Below are positions 34,970-44,530 of a DNA stretch of 64,000 nt, in pieces. How positions within the stretch are numbered: the first letter of the stretch is position 1; every line of letters begins with the position of its first letter. The DNA comes from M3007 sp044226205 (GTDB lineage: Bacteria; Bacteroidota; Bacteroidia; Chitinophagales; Saprospiraceae). The position numbers and the translations under genes are program-made. Below the pieces are notes generated by a model. The model saw only the letters and a program-made list of their open reading frames with translations. It had not been told where the DNA came from and ran no database searches. The stretch lies in the NCBI GenBank assembly GCA_044226205.1, contig JBGAHL010000024.1, positions 1 through 64,000 on the forward strand. The letters are read 5' to 3'.

Positions 34970-35470
34970 ATGCCGCGCATTCAACTTCGCCCGCTGACGC
35001 CCGCCGACCGACCCGAGCTGTCCCGCCTGGTCAACAACAAAAAAATCTGGGACAACCTGCGCGACCGCATCCCGCACCCGTACACCGAGCGGGACGCCGA
35101 CGATTTTTTCCGCATGACCGCGCAGGAAAGCCCGCGCCTCAATTTCGCCATCGAATACGAAGGCCGGTACTGCGGCGGCATCGGCCTGATTCCGGGCGTC
35201 GATATTTACCGCCGCGGCGCAGAGATCGGGTACTGGGTCGGCGAGCCCTTTTGGGGCAAGGGTATTGCCACGGAAGCCGTGCGGCTACTCGTGGCCTACG
35301 GGTTCGGCGACTTGGGGCTGATCAGGCTCCAGGCGGGCGTCATGGCGCACAATCCCGGCTCTATGAAAGTGCTCGAACACAACGGGTTCGAGCTCGAAGG
35401 CATTTTTAAAAAAGCGATCCTCAAAAACGGCCTGATCGTGGACGAATACCGCTACGCCCGAACGCTTTGA
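34970..35470 (+). CDS. GNAT-family N-acetyltransferase (RimJ/RimL type)
   Basis: The protein has 166 residues. RimJ/RimL-like landmarks are IQLRPLTPADRPELSRLVNN near the start, AEIGYWVGEPFWGKGIATEA (acetyl-CoA loop Q/RxxGxG/A replaced by FWGKGIA) and LQAGVMAHNPGSMKVLEHNG near the end. It transfers an acetyl group to an amine. The target may be a ribosomal protein, an antibiotic or a small molecule and cannot be told. It converges with the histidine kinase gene at 35492, 21 bases away. Confidence 0.88.
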   Translation: MPRIQLRPLTPADRPELSRLVNNKKIWDNLRDRIPHPYTERDADDFFRMTAQESPRLNFAIEYEGRYCGGIGLIPGVDIYRRGAEIGYWVGEPFWGKGIATEAVRLLVAYGFGDLGLIRLQAGVMAHNPGSMKVLEHNGFELEGIFKKAILKNGLIVDEYRYARTL

Positions 35471-35491
35471 ACGCTGTGCAGCAGGTTTTGC

Positions 35492-37201
35492 TCAGGCTTT
35501 TTTAAGGACAAACCAGAAGTTGCTGCCCTCGCCGGGTTTGCTTTCCACGCCGATGTCGCCGCCCATAGCCCGCACAAATTCGCGGGAAATGGCAAGACCC
35601 AGGCCGGTACCGCCGTGCGTCGATCCGGGCGCCTGCGCGTAGCGTTCGAAGATTTTATCCTGCCAGTCGAGGGGCACGCCCGGCCCGTGGTCGCGTACGC
35701 CGAAGCGCAGGGAGTCGCCTTCTGCATCCAGGTTCAATTCGACGGTTTGCCCTTCGGGCGAATGACGGATCGCGTTGGAAAGCAGGTTGACGAGCACCCA
35801 CACCGCCTTGTCGGCGTCGGCAAGCACCCGGCCCGAGGGCAGGTGGCCGACCTCGATGGAAATATTTTTGTCGCGCGCCTGGGTCGCCAGCGCCTGGCAG
35901 GCGGTGTCGACGAGGCTTTCAGGGTCGATCGGGGCAATGTTCAGCTGAATGTTGCCCGTCTCGGCCTGAGCCAGTTTCAGGAGTTCGCCAGTGATGGAAA
36001 GCAGGCGGTCGGCATCGCCGTCGATTTGGCTGAGGAGTTGTTTTTGATCGGGGTTGAGCGGGCCGATCCGCTCGTCGTCGAGCAGGCTGAGCCCCATTTT
36101 CAGCGCCGAAATGGGCGTTTTTAATTCGTGCGAAATGGTGGCGATGAAATTGGTTTTGGCGAGGTCCCGTTCGCGGAAATGGGTGACATTTTTAAGAAAA
36201 AAAACCTGCCCGATGGGCTGCCTGGTCGCATCGCGCGCCGTTGCGGGAGCGGAGATGTGGTATTGCTCGGGCTGGAAATAGGACTCTTTGCCGTCGGCGA
36301 AAATTTTGAGCGGTTCCCGCCCTTTTGGGCTTTCGCCGAGGGTCAGCATCGTGCGAAGGAGGTCGTTTTGCAGGGCAAGGTCGCGGGCGTCTTTTCCAAT
36401 CAGTTTTTCAGGGGCAAGATGGAGCAAGCCCGAGGCGGCCTGGTTGGCGAACAACACGGTCTGGTGTTCGTCGAGGCCGATCACGGGGTCGTTCATGGCG
36501 CCGATGATGGTCTCCAGCCGTCGTTTTTCAAACATCAGTTTGGCGAGGTTGCTGTGTTCGTAGGCGTCGAGTTTGGCGGCCAGTTCGTTGAACGCGGCGG
36601 CCAGTTCGCCGAACTCGTCCTTCCGGTCGAGCCGCAGGCGCTGGTCGTAATTGCCCTTGGCGATCTCGCGGATACCCGCCGTCAGCTCGCGGATCGGGTT
36701 GGCCACGTAGCCGGGGAAATTGAGCAAAAAAATAAATCCGACGAGGATGCAAAACGTGGCAATAATGCCGATCAGTGCGACCGACCGCTCGGCCGTAAAG
36801 CGGGCATGGTCGTTTTTGTGGGCAATGGCTTCGAGGTTGATCTGCGCGATGGTCAGCAGGTTTTGGCGGATGGCCTTGTAGGCCGTAAGGTCGGAAGGGT
36901 CCCGTTTCCAGGCCTCGAAATACCGCGCAAGCGCCTGCGTGGCGTCCTGCTCGCCCGTCTCCGTGATGTTTGCCTGTTGTTTTTTCAGCGATTCTTCAAA
37001 CTCCTGCAGACTGGCAGCATCGGCCGGCAGGTTTTCCATGGCCCGCTGCATGTCCTGCACGTATTCCAGACTGATGTAGTTGTCTTTCAGGATTTCGCCG
37101 GCATCGCCGGCAATGGCATTGATGCGCAGAATGCCCAGGGTGCCGACCAGTACCAGCAGGCCGAAGAAAAGGATCAGGGCTAATGTTATTTTTTGCTTCA
37201 T
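35492..37201 (-). CDS. Histidine kinase of the Kdp locus (HAMP-PAS-HisKA-HATPase)
   Basis: The protein has 569 residues from ATG 37201. Transmembrane helix 1 (ITLALILFFGLLVLVGTLGI) and helix 2 (about 140-162) flank a helical extracytoplasmic domain resembling four-helix-bundle sensors. HAMP follows (about 163-215), then PAS (about 225-340), HisKA with H358 in ISHELKTP, and HATPase with VNLLSNAIRHSPEG, GVRDHGPGVP and HGGTGLGLAI. It replaces the C-terminal half of a normal KdpD, whose four transmembrane helices it lacks. The KdpD N-terminal half is the separate gene just upstream (32 bases). Its likely partner is the NtrC-type regulator at the far end of the locus. Confidence 0.92.
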   Translation of the reverse strand: MKQKITLALILFFGLLVLVGTLGILRINAIAGDAGEILKDNYISLEYVQDMQRAMENLPADAASLQEFEESLKKQQANITETGEQDATQALARYFEAWKRDPSDLTAYKAIRQNLLTIAQINLEAIAHKNDHARFTAERSVALIGIIATFCILVGFIFLLNFPGYVANPIRELTAGIREIAKGNYDQRLRLDRKDEFGELAAAFNELAAKLDAYEHSNLAKLMFEKRRLETIIGAMNDPVIGLDEHQTVLFANQAASGLLHLAPEKLIGKDARDLALQNDLLRTMLTLGESPKGREPLKIFADGKESYFQPEQYHISAPATARDATRQPIGQVFFLKNVTHFRERDLAKTNFIATISHELKTPISALKMGLSLLDDERIGPLNPDQKQLLSQIDGDADRLLSITGELLKLAQAETGNIQLNIAPIDPESLVDTACQALATQARDKNISIEVGHLPSGRVLADADKAVWVLVNLLSNAIRHSPEGQTVELNLDAEGDSLRFGVRDHGPGVPLDWQDKIFERYAQAPGSTHGGTGLGLAISREFVRAMGGDIGVESKPGEGSNFWFVLKKA

Positions 37202-37233
37202 GGCAAAACGGACGTAAATGATCAAGGTGCGCG

Positions 37234-38358
37234 CTAACTCAGGATGATGATGTCCACATCCCTGCCACTCAGATCTTTCAACAGGCGGTTAAAAACCCCT
37301 GTGTTGAGCATGATTCGGGCGAGGCTGAAATGTGGTTTGCCGATACAAAGGGTGGAGATGTTCAGTTCGCCTACTTTCTCCAGAATGGCATTGGCCACCG
37401 AAGTGTGTTCCAATTGCAGAATTTCCGCCCCCGATTCGAGCGCCAACTGGAGGTTGTTGTGCAAATGCCGCTGGCGCGCCAAAGGGATTTTGTCGGGGTT
37501 TTCAGCCGGGGTGCGCACATACAAAACCCACCAGCGCGCATTGTAATACGCGGCCAGGCGGGCGGTTTTGCGGATCACGTGGCGGGCAGTGTCGGCATTG
37601 CTGCTGATGCAGGCCAGCATTCTTTCGTGGCGGCCGGCGGCTTTGGGAATCTCCGTTTCCACTTTTCGGCCGACGTGCGACGCCGCTTCGTGCAAGGCAA
37701 GTTCGCGCAACTGGAGGATGTATTCCGGCTGAAAAAACTGCCTCAATGCCAGTTCCACCTTTTCGGCAGCGTAAATCTTGCCTTCCCGCAATCGCTGAAT
37801 CAGCTCCTCGGCGCTGAGGTCGATGTTGATGACCTCGTCGGCCTCGCGCAGCACACTGTCGGGCACCCGCTCGCGCACCTCCACGCCGGTAATGACGCGC
37901 ACGTCGTCGTTGAGGCTTTCCAGGTGCTGAATATTGAGAGCCGATATGACGTTGATCCCCGCATCGAGCAGATCAAAAACATCCTGCCAGCGTTTGGGAT
38001 TTTTACTGCCCTCGACGTTGGAGTGCGCCAGCTCGTCCACGATGACCACTTCGGGGCGCAGGTTGAGAATGGCCTGCAGGTCCATTTCTTCCAGTTCCTT
38101 GCCCTTGTAAAAGATTTTCCGCCGGGGGATGAACGGCAAACCGCCGGTCAGCGCCTCGGTTTCTGCCCGTCCGTGCGTTTCTACGTAGCCGATCTGAACA
38201 TCCACGCCGTTGCGGCGCAAGGCATGGGCTTCCTGCAACATGCGATAGGTTTTACCCACGCCGGCAGCCATGCCGAGGTAAAGTTTGAACTTTCCCCGCC
38301 GCGAGCGGCGGATCAGGTCGAGGAAGCGTTGCACGCTTTGTTCGCGGTCGGTCGGCAT
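37234..38358 (-). CDS. kdpD: Stand-alone KdpD N-terminal sensor protein with Usp domain
   Basis: The protein has 374 residues. Residues 1-235 are the KdpD sensor domain: Walker A in LYLGMAAGVGKTYRMLQEAH, VQIGYVETHGRAETEAL, Walker B VVIVDELAHSN and GINVISALNIQHLESLND. Residues about 240-374 are a universal-stress-protein fold (LACISSNADTARHVIRKTAR, ISTLCIGKPHFSLARIMLN). The kinase half is missing and occurs as a separate protein in the next gene. In E. coli both parts are one KdpD that senses potassium and intracellular ligands. This soluble unit may bind ligand and modulate the neighbouring kinase. Confidence 0.92.
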   Translation of the reverse strand: MPTDREQSVQRFLDLIRRSRRGKFKLYLGMAAGVGKTYRMLQEAHALRRNGVDVQIGYVETHGRAETEALTGGLPFIPRRKIFYKGKELEEMDLQAILNLRPEVVIVDELAHSNVEGSKNPKRWQDVFDLLDAGINVISALNIQHLESLNDDVRVITGVEVRERVPDSVLREADEVINIDLSAEELIQRLREGKIYAAEKVELALRQFFQPEYILQLRELALHEAASHVGRKVETEIPKAAGRHERMLACISSNADTARHVIRKTARLAAYYNARWWVLYVRTPAENPDKIPLARQRHLHNNLQLALESGAEILQLEHTSVANAILEKVGELNISTLCIGKPHFSLARIMLNTGVFNRLLKDLSGRDVDIIILS

Positions 38359-38370
38359 GGGTACGAGCGG

Positions 38371-39450
38371 TTAAAACCAGACTGCCAGGGCGGTCGTCAG
38401 TACGGCATTCGAGGGGGTCGGCTGGCCGTCGGCATCGAGGAAAATCCTGTCTTTGCTGTTCCACCATTTGCCTTCCAGTCGCCACACCGCGTTGCGGTGC
38501 AGCTGCACGTCGAGGTTGGCGGAAACGCCGAGCGTTTGAAAGCCGTTGTCGGTGTCCGTGGCGATAATCACCCCGTCTTTGTCCGAAAAATACTCGCCGC
38601 GCACGGCGAGCGTCAGGCGTTCGTCGAGCATGAACCTCCCGATGACGACAGGCGTGTACCAAAAACGGGTATCGGCGCCTTTGTAACGTGGTTCTTCCCA
38701 GCCGGTGTCGAATCCGAGGGTAAGCCCCACGTGGTCGTTGATTTGAAAAATCCCGTAAAAATTGTGAAAAACGCGGCTGCGCCGTTCGTCGTCGGGTTTG
38801 TCTGTCCCGAAAAAGGTACTGCTGTTGAGCAGCAGGCGGGCGTTGGGTTTAAACTGGATTTGCCAGCCACCGGAAAGGGCCGAGTTGCCCGGCAGCCGCT
38901 GGATTCTTTGCCAGCCGTTCAAAACCAGCGCGCTGAACAGCCAGCGGCCATCGGCCGTTGTGTAGCTCAGTTTTGCGCCCGATTCGTAGTAGGGCGAGTT
39001 GTCGGCTGCTATGCTGCGCGTCAGTGTCCAGCAGTCCTTCCCGATCGCGCTTTCAAAGCCGATGTGCGAGCTGAAAATGCCGGCATCGAGCCACAGGTCC
39101 TTCTTTTTGGACAGTTTAAAACCCGCGTTAGCCTCGTATACGTTGCGAAGCGTTGCAGGCTCGGCCGCCAGATTGGCGTTGGCGTAGGTGCCGGCCATGA
39201 GGGCCAGGTTGGCCCGTACCCGCGCAGCGCTGACCGAACCGCGCAGCAGGGCGAGGTTGATATTGAATTCGTTGTGTCGGTTGTGCGAGTACACAAACCC
39301 CGGGCGGTTGGCATCGGCCGGCTGGCCGAAATCATAGCCGTAGTACGGCTCCACGTATCCGCCAAAACTGAAATGCAGGGCGGAAGTATCCACCTGGCCC
39401 ATTGCCCAAAATGGCAATGCGAGCCAGAGGAACAGCAGTGCTTTTTTCAT
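38371..39450 (-). CDS. Outer-membrane beta-barrel porin (OmpL-like, porin-2 family)
   Basis: The protein has 359 residues with signal peptide MKKALLFLWLALPFWAMGQ. The mature part begins with HFSFGGYVEPYYGYDFGQPA, the start of the BBP_2 (OmpL-like beta-barrel porin-2) family. It has alternating strands throughout and ends in TTALAVWF, a C-terminal aromatic insertion signal. It lies 12 bases after kdpD-N (upstream in position, downstream of kdpC by 9 bases), so it is part of the kdp transcript. It probably lets potassium or another small solute cross the outer membrane to reach KdpFABC. That role is inferred from position. Confidence 0.88.
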   Translation of the reverse strand: MKKALLFLWLALPFWAMGQVDTSALHFSFGGYVEPYYGYDFGQPADANRPGFVYSHNRHNEFNINLALLRGSVSAARVRANLALMAGTYANANLAAEPATLRNVYEANAGFKLSKKKDLWLDAGIFSSHIGFESAIGKDCWTLTRSIAADNSPYYESGAKLSYTTADGRWLFSALVLNGWQRIQRLPGNSALSGGWQIQFKPNARLLLNSSTFFGTDKPDDERRSRVFHNFYGIFQINDHVGLTLGFDTGWEEPRYKGADTRFWYTPVVIGRFMLDERLTLAVRGEYFSDKDGVIIATDTDNGFQTLGVSANLDVQLHRNAVWRLEGKWWNSKDRIFLDADGQPTPSNAVLTTALAVWF

Positions 39451-39459
39451 AAAAATGGT

Positions 39460-40017
39460 TTAAAAGTTATCGAGTGCGATGTTCAGCCTTGTGACATTCA
39501 CACGGGGCCGCCCAAATATACCCAGCCAGGCCGGCTCGGTGTATTGCCGGACAAGTCCCGCGACCTTGTCGGGTTCCAGGCCGCGCAGGCGGGCAACGCG
39601 GTCCACCTGGATCATTGCAGCCTCGGGTGAAAGGTGCGGATCGAGCCCCGAGCCCGAAGCTGTTACCAGTTCGGCGGGAATTTGCGCACGCGTCACGCCG
39701 GGGTGATGGACCAGAAACGTATCGATCCGTCCCTGCACCACCGTCAGGTAATCCTGGTTGGAAGGGCCTTTGTTGGAGCCGCCCGAGCCCGCGGCATTGT
39801 AGCCGACGGCCGAGGGGCGCGACCAGAAATAGCGGTCGTCGGTAAAAGCCTGTCCGACGTTGGCATAAAGGCTTTGCCCCTTGTAATCGATCCGTTCGGC
39901 AAGCCCGCGAGTCGGCAATACCTGGGCAGCCGCCCAAACCCCGAGGGTGTACAAGCCGGAAAAAACCAGCAGCGATAGCAAAGTCAGGCGTAAAGCCTGG
40001 ACAATATGGTTGGTCAT
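39460..40017 (-). CDS. kdpC: Potassium-transporting ATPase subunit C
   Basis: The protein has 185 residues from ATG 40017. An upstream start would include the repeat region and is rejected. One N-terminal transmembrane helix (ALRLTLLSLLVFSGLYTLGV) is followed by the KdpC periplasmic domain: FTDDRYFWSRPSAVGYNAAG, SGSGLDPHLSPEAAMIQVDR, VARLRGLEPDKVAGLVRQYT and GIFGRPRVNVTRLNIALD. KdpC stabilises the KdpFABC complex at the inner membrane. It is separated from kdpB by 143 bases that hold an inverted-repeat element. Confidence 0.95.
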   Translation of the reverse strand: MTNHIVQALRLTLLSLLVFSGLYTLGVWAAAQVLPTRGLAERIDYKGQSLYANVGQAFTDDRYFWSRPSAVGYNAAGSGGSNKGPSNQDYLTVVQGRIDTFLVHHPGVTRAQIPAELVTASGSGLDPHLSPEAAMIQVDRVARLRGLEPDKVAGLVRQYTEPAWLGIFGRPRVNVTRLNIALDNF

Positions 40018-40037
40018 GATTTTTTTTCTTTTTTTAT

Positions 40038-40153
40038 AAAAACTTAGGTAGGGGCAGCGCCCCGAGACATATTTCGGGGCGCTGCCCCTCCTGACCTGTT
40101 TTCTCAATCATTTTCTACAAATCTTTCGGGGCGCTGCCCCTGCCTAAGTTTTT
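40038..40153. repeat. Three-armed inverted-repeat element in the kdpB-kdpC gap
   Basis: AAAAACTTAGGTAGGGGCAG, continuing to CGCCCCGA (40038-40065), is inverted at 40126-40153 with one difference. A third arm, TCGGGGCGCTGCCCCTCCTG (40074-40093), is inverted with respect to the left arm and direct with respect to the right one. Either of two strong stems can form. No reading frame fits inside. The RNA of the kdp operon would carry these hairpins between kdpB and kdpC. GC-palindromes of this kind (GGGGC-AGCGCCCC) look like a dispersed REP-type repeat. Confidence 0.88.
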
Positions 40154-40160
40154 ACCTTTT

Positions 40161-42203
<2,043 letters not shown>

Positions 42204-42211
42204 GTTAAAAA

Positions 42212-42440
42212 GTTAACTGGTTTGGTCAGAATGATGAAGACACTGCTGCTCGTTAAACCCCACCCCCAACCCCTCCCCCCGTGGGGAGGGGAGCGGATTG
42301 CAAGTTGTTGTTAATCAGTCAATTTGACTGAAAAGGCCCGGTCTGGATCGGCTCCCCTCCCCACGGGGGGAGGGGCTGGGGGTGGGGCCTGAAAGCGGGG
42401 CTAAGTTTCGCACAGCATCATTTCTTTCACCTACTTGAAA
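42212..42440. repeat. MITE-like inverted-repeat element, copy 2
   Basis: The left end TTAACTGGTTTGGTCAGA is close to the left end of the copy at 34704 (GTAACTGGTTAGGTCAGA). The right end (TTTCACCTACTT) is more diverged. An inner arm of about 39 bases starting near 42255 (CCCCACCCCCAACCCC) is inverted at about 42351-42388 and each arm contains CCCCCGTGGGGAGGGG. It carries no reading frame. It lies in the 278-base kdpA-kdpB gap. The G-rich arm has the run pattern needed for a quadruplex. Confidence 0.8.
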
Positions 42441-42481
42441 AATTGATTCGTGTGGGCAATGTCGGCTCGCAGCGCTCCTGC

Positions 42482-44185
42482 TTACATGGACAGAAATTCC
42501 GCGAGGGGACCGAGGGTGAGGGCAGGAAAAAAGGAAAGGGCAGCGATGATGAGGATGACGGCAAAAACCAGCACGCCGAACGTGGCCGAGTCGGGGCGAA
42601 GCGTGCCCGCGCTTTCAGGAATGAACTTTTTTTCAGCCAGCAGGCCCGCAATGGCCACCGGCCCGATGATGGGCAGGAAGCGCGAAAGGAGCAAAACCAG
42701 GCCGGTCGTGATGTTCCAGAAAGGATTGTTGTCGCCCAAACCTTCGAACCCCGAGCCGTTGTTGGCCGAAGCCGAGGTGTATTCGTACAGCATTTCCGAA
42801 AAGCCGTGAAACCCGGGATTGTTCAGCCAGTTGGCAGCCACGGGATGCCCCTGCGCCGCGTAAAAGGCCGCGATTGCCGTGCCGGACAGGATCAGAAAGG
42901 GGTGCAACAAAGCCACCAGCATGGCGATTTTCATCTCGCGGGCTTCTACTTTTTTCCCGAGCAATTCGGGCGTACGCCCCACCATCAGTCCCCCGATAAA
43001 CGTGGCCAGAATGATGAACACATAAAAGTTCAGGAAACCGACGCCAACGCCTCCGTACAAGGCATTGATCATCATGTCGAGCATTTGCATGCCCCCTGCC
43101 AGCGGGGTGAAGCTGTCGTGCATGGCATTGACGGAGCCATTGGAAGTTGCCGTGGTGCTGACGCTCCACAGGGCCGACAGGGCCGCACCGAATCGCTGTT
43201 CCTTGCCTTCCATGCTGCCGTCCGTCCGGGCGATACCCAGCTGGTCGATCGCCGGGTTGCCCCGCATTTCGGACCAGAGCGTGACCGCCAGAATGATCGC
43301 AAAACCTGCCGTCATCACGCCGAAGATCATCCAGGCCAGGCGTTTTTTGCGGAGGTAAAAACCCAGGGCAAAGACAAAGGCCATCGGGAGGAGCAGGATC
43401 AGGAAATTTTCGAGCAAATTGGTCCAAACGGTGGGGTTTTCCAGCGGGTGCGCCGAGTTGGCGCCGTAGTAGCCGCCGCCGTTCGTACCGGCCTGTTTAA
43501 TGGCCACAAAAGCCGCCACAGGTCCGCGGCTCACCTGCACGGAATCTCCCTGCAGGCTCAATACCTTGTCTTTACCCGCTCCGAGGTTCATCGGTACGCC
43601 ATCGGCGACGAGAAAAAGGGCCGCTACAAAACTGATCGGCAGCAGAATGCGGGTGCAGCTTTTGACAAAATAATCGTAGAAATTGCCCAGTTGCGAGGCC
43701 GTGCGCTGGCGCATGGCATTGAACACCAGGGCGCCCGCGGCCAGTCCCGTGCCCGCACTGACAAACTGCAGGAACATCAGGGCAAACACCTGGGAGAAGT
43801 AGCTCGCCCCCGTCTCCCCCGAGTAGTGTTGCAGGTTGCAATTCACCACAAAGGAAATAGCCGTGTTGAAGGCAAGATCGGGTGTCATGGAGGGGTTGCC
43901 GTCGGGGTTCCAGGGGAGCCAGCCCTGATTGAGCAGGACGAACATGGCCCAGAAAAACCAGACCAGGTTGATGGTCAGCATCGCTTTCAGGTGTTCCTGC
44001 CAGCGCATTTCCCGGCGGGCGTCGATGCCGGACCATTTGAGCATCAGGTTTTCCAGGCCCCCGAACAGGCGGTCGGCCGGACCGCGTTCGCCCGTGTAAA
44101 CAGTGGCGATATAGCGCCCCAATGGATAGGACAGGGTGGCCGTTACGAGAAAAAATAAAATGATGGAGAGTATCTCGGTATTCAT
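42482..44185 (-). CDS. kdpA: Potassium-transporting ATPase subunit A
   Basis: The protein has 567 residues. It is the channel-like K+ binding subunit of KdpFABC. Ten or more transmembrane helices and the four selectivity-filter regions are visible: VNCNLQHYSGETGASYFSQV, QAGTNGGGYYGANSAHPLEN, STTATSNGSVNAMHDSFTP and TSASANNGSGFEGLGDNNPF. The N-terminus (ILSIILFFLVTATLSYPLGR) is typical. The start lies 23 bases after kdpF. The gap to kdpB is unusually long for the operon and contains a repeat element. Confidence 0.97.
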   Translation of the reverse strand: MNTEILSIILFFLVTATLSYPLGRYIATVYTGERGPADRLFGGLENLMLKWSGIDARREMRWQEHLKAMLTINLVWFFWAMFVLLNQGWLPWNPDGNPSMTPDLAFNTAISFVVNCNLQHYSGETGASYFSQVFALMFLQFVSAGTGLAAGALVFNAMRQRTASQLGNFYDYFVKSCTRILLPISFVAALFLVADGVPMNLGAGKDKVLSLQGDSVQVSRGPVAAFVAIKQAGTNGGGYYGANSAHPLENPTVWTNLLENFLILLLPMAFVFALGFYLRKKRLAWMIFGVMTAGFAIILAVTLWSEMRGNPAIDQLGIARTDGSMEGKEQRFGAALSALWSVSTTATSNGSVNAMHDSFTPLAGGMQMLDMMINALYGGVGVGFLNFYVFIILATFIGGLMVGRTPELLGKKVEAREMKIAMLVALLHPFLILSGTAIAAFYAAQGHPVAANWLNNPGFHGFSEMLYEYTSASANNGSGFEGLGDNNPFWNITTGLVLLLSRFLPIIGPVAIAGLLAEKKFIPESAGTLRPDSATFGVLVFAVILIIAALSFFPALTLGPLAEFLSM

Positions 44186-44208
44186 GGTTGGAATGTTTCG
44201 AGGTGGCG

Positions 44209-44286
44209 TCAGAATTTTTCAGGTCTTAGCAGTACGTAAACCATGTACGCGAAGACGAAAACCGATACGATCAGCAGAAGGAGCAT
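44209..44286 (-). CDS. kdpF: Potassium-transporting ATPase subunit F
   Basis: The protein has 25 residues: one transmembrane helix (MLLLLIVSVFVFAYMVYVLL) and the usual RPEKF end. The ATG at 44286 lies 4 bases after the stop of a second tiny reading frame (44291-44377), so the two are likely translated together. KdpF is a lipid-like stabilising subunit of the KdpA interface. Confidence 0.88.
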   Translation of the reverse strand: MLLLLIVSVFVFAYMVYVLLRPEKF

Positions 44287-44290
44287 AGCG

Positions 44291-44377
44291 TCAGATTTTT
44301 TCAAAAAAGGAGATGGAGCGAAAGAAAAGGGCGAAACAGAGCAGGCCCAGCAACAGAAGCATAGCAGTGAAAAGCAT
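44291..44377 (-). CDS. 28-residue membrane microprotein upstream of kdpF
   Basis: A tiny frame of 28 residues from ATG 44377 to TGA 44291-44293. It begins MLFTAMLLLLGLLCFALFFR (one transmembrane helix) and ends in a short polar tail, FEKI. The last codon and kdpF start are separated only by CGCT (TGA-CGCT-ATG), so ribosomes can pass straight on. A candidate sigma-54 promoter lies 26 bases upstream. It resembles KdpF in size and topology but has no RPEKF. It is probably a second small subunit or a leader peptide. Its reality rests on position, hydrophobicity and coupling, not on homology. Confidence 0.6.
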   Translation of the reverse strand: MLFTAMLLLLGLLCFALFFRSISFFEKI

Positions 44378-44402
44378 GATTTTTCCGTTTTCCTACAGAT
44401 CA

Positions 44403-44418
44403 ATCAAAGCCGTTGCCA
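44403..44418 (-). promoter_or_regulatory. Candidate sigma-54 promoter of the kdp operon
   Basis: Minus-strand TGGCAACGGCTTTGAT has GG and GA at the right spacing (GG-N10-G) for a -24/-12 promoter. It matches TGGCAC-N5-TTGCA except for C to A at the end of the -24 box and TTGA for TTGC in the -12 box. Transcription would begin near 44391, about 14 bases before the microprotein ATG. The nearby regulator is of the sigma-54-activating class, which supports it. The -12 mismatch makes it tentative. Confidence 0.45.
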
Positions 44419-44488
44419 GAGCGGTCAGGCTTGATAATTATTTTTTTAAATAATTGATTTTCAATAAAATAAAATAAAACACTCCTGC

Positions 44489-44504
44489 CTGCCAGGTTCG
44501 GCAG
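44489..44504. promoter_or_regulatory. Palindrome upstream of the kdp promoter
   Basis: CTGCCAGGTTCGGCAG has perfect 5-base arms (CTGCC, GGCAG). It lies about 75 bases upstream of the candidate sigma-54 promoter, the right range for an enhancer site of the NtrC-type regulator. It is also 27 bases past that regulator's stop and is followed on the minus strand by TTTTATTTTATTTT, so it could equally be its weak terminator. Confidence 0.4.
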
Positions 44505-44530
44505 AGCTGATCAAATTGAAAAACCGTTTT

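Noticed and set aside
37330..39630. 766-codon open frame on the plus strand across the kdp genes
   Set aside because: It covers kdpD-N and the porin on the opposite strand, both with strong family matches, and its own translation has no recognisable feature.
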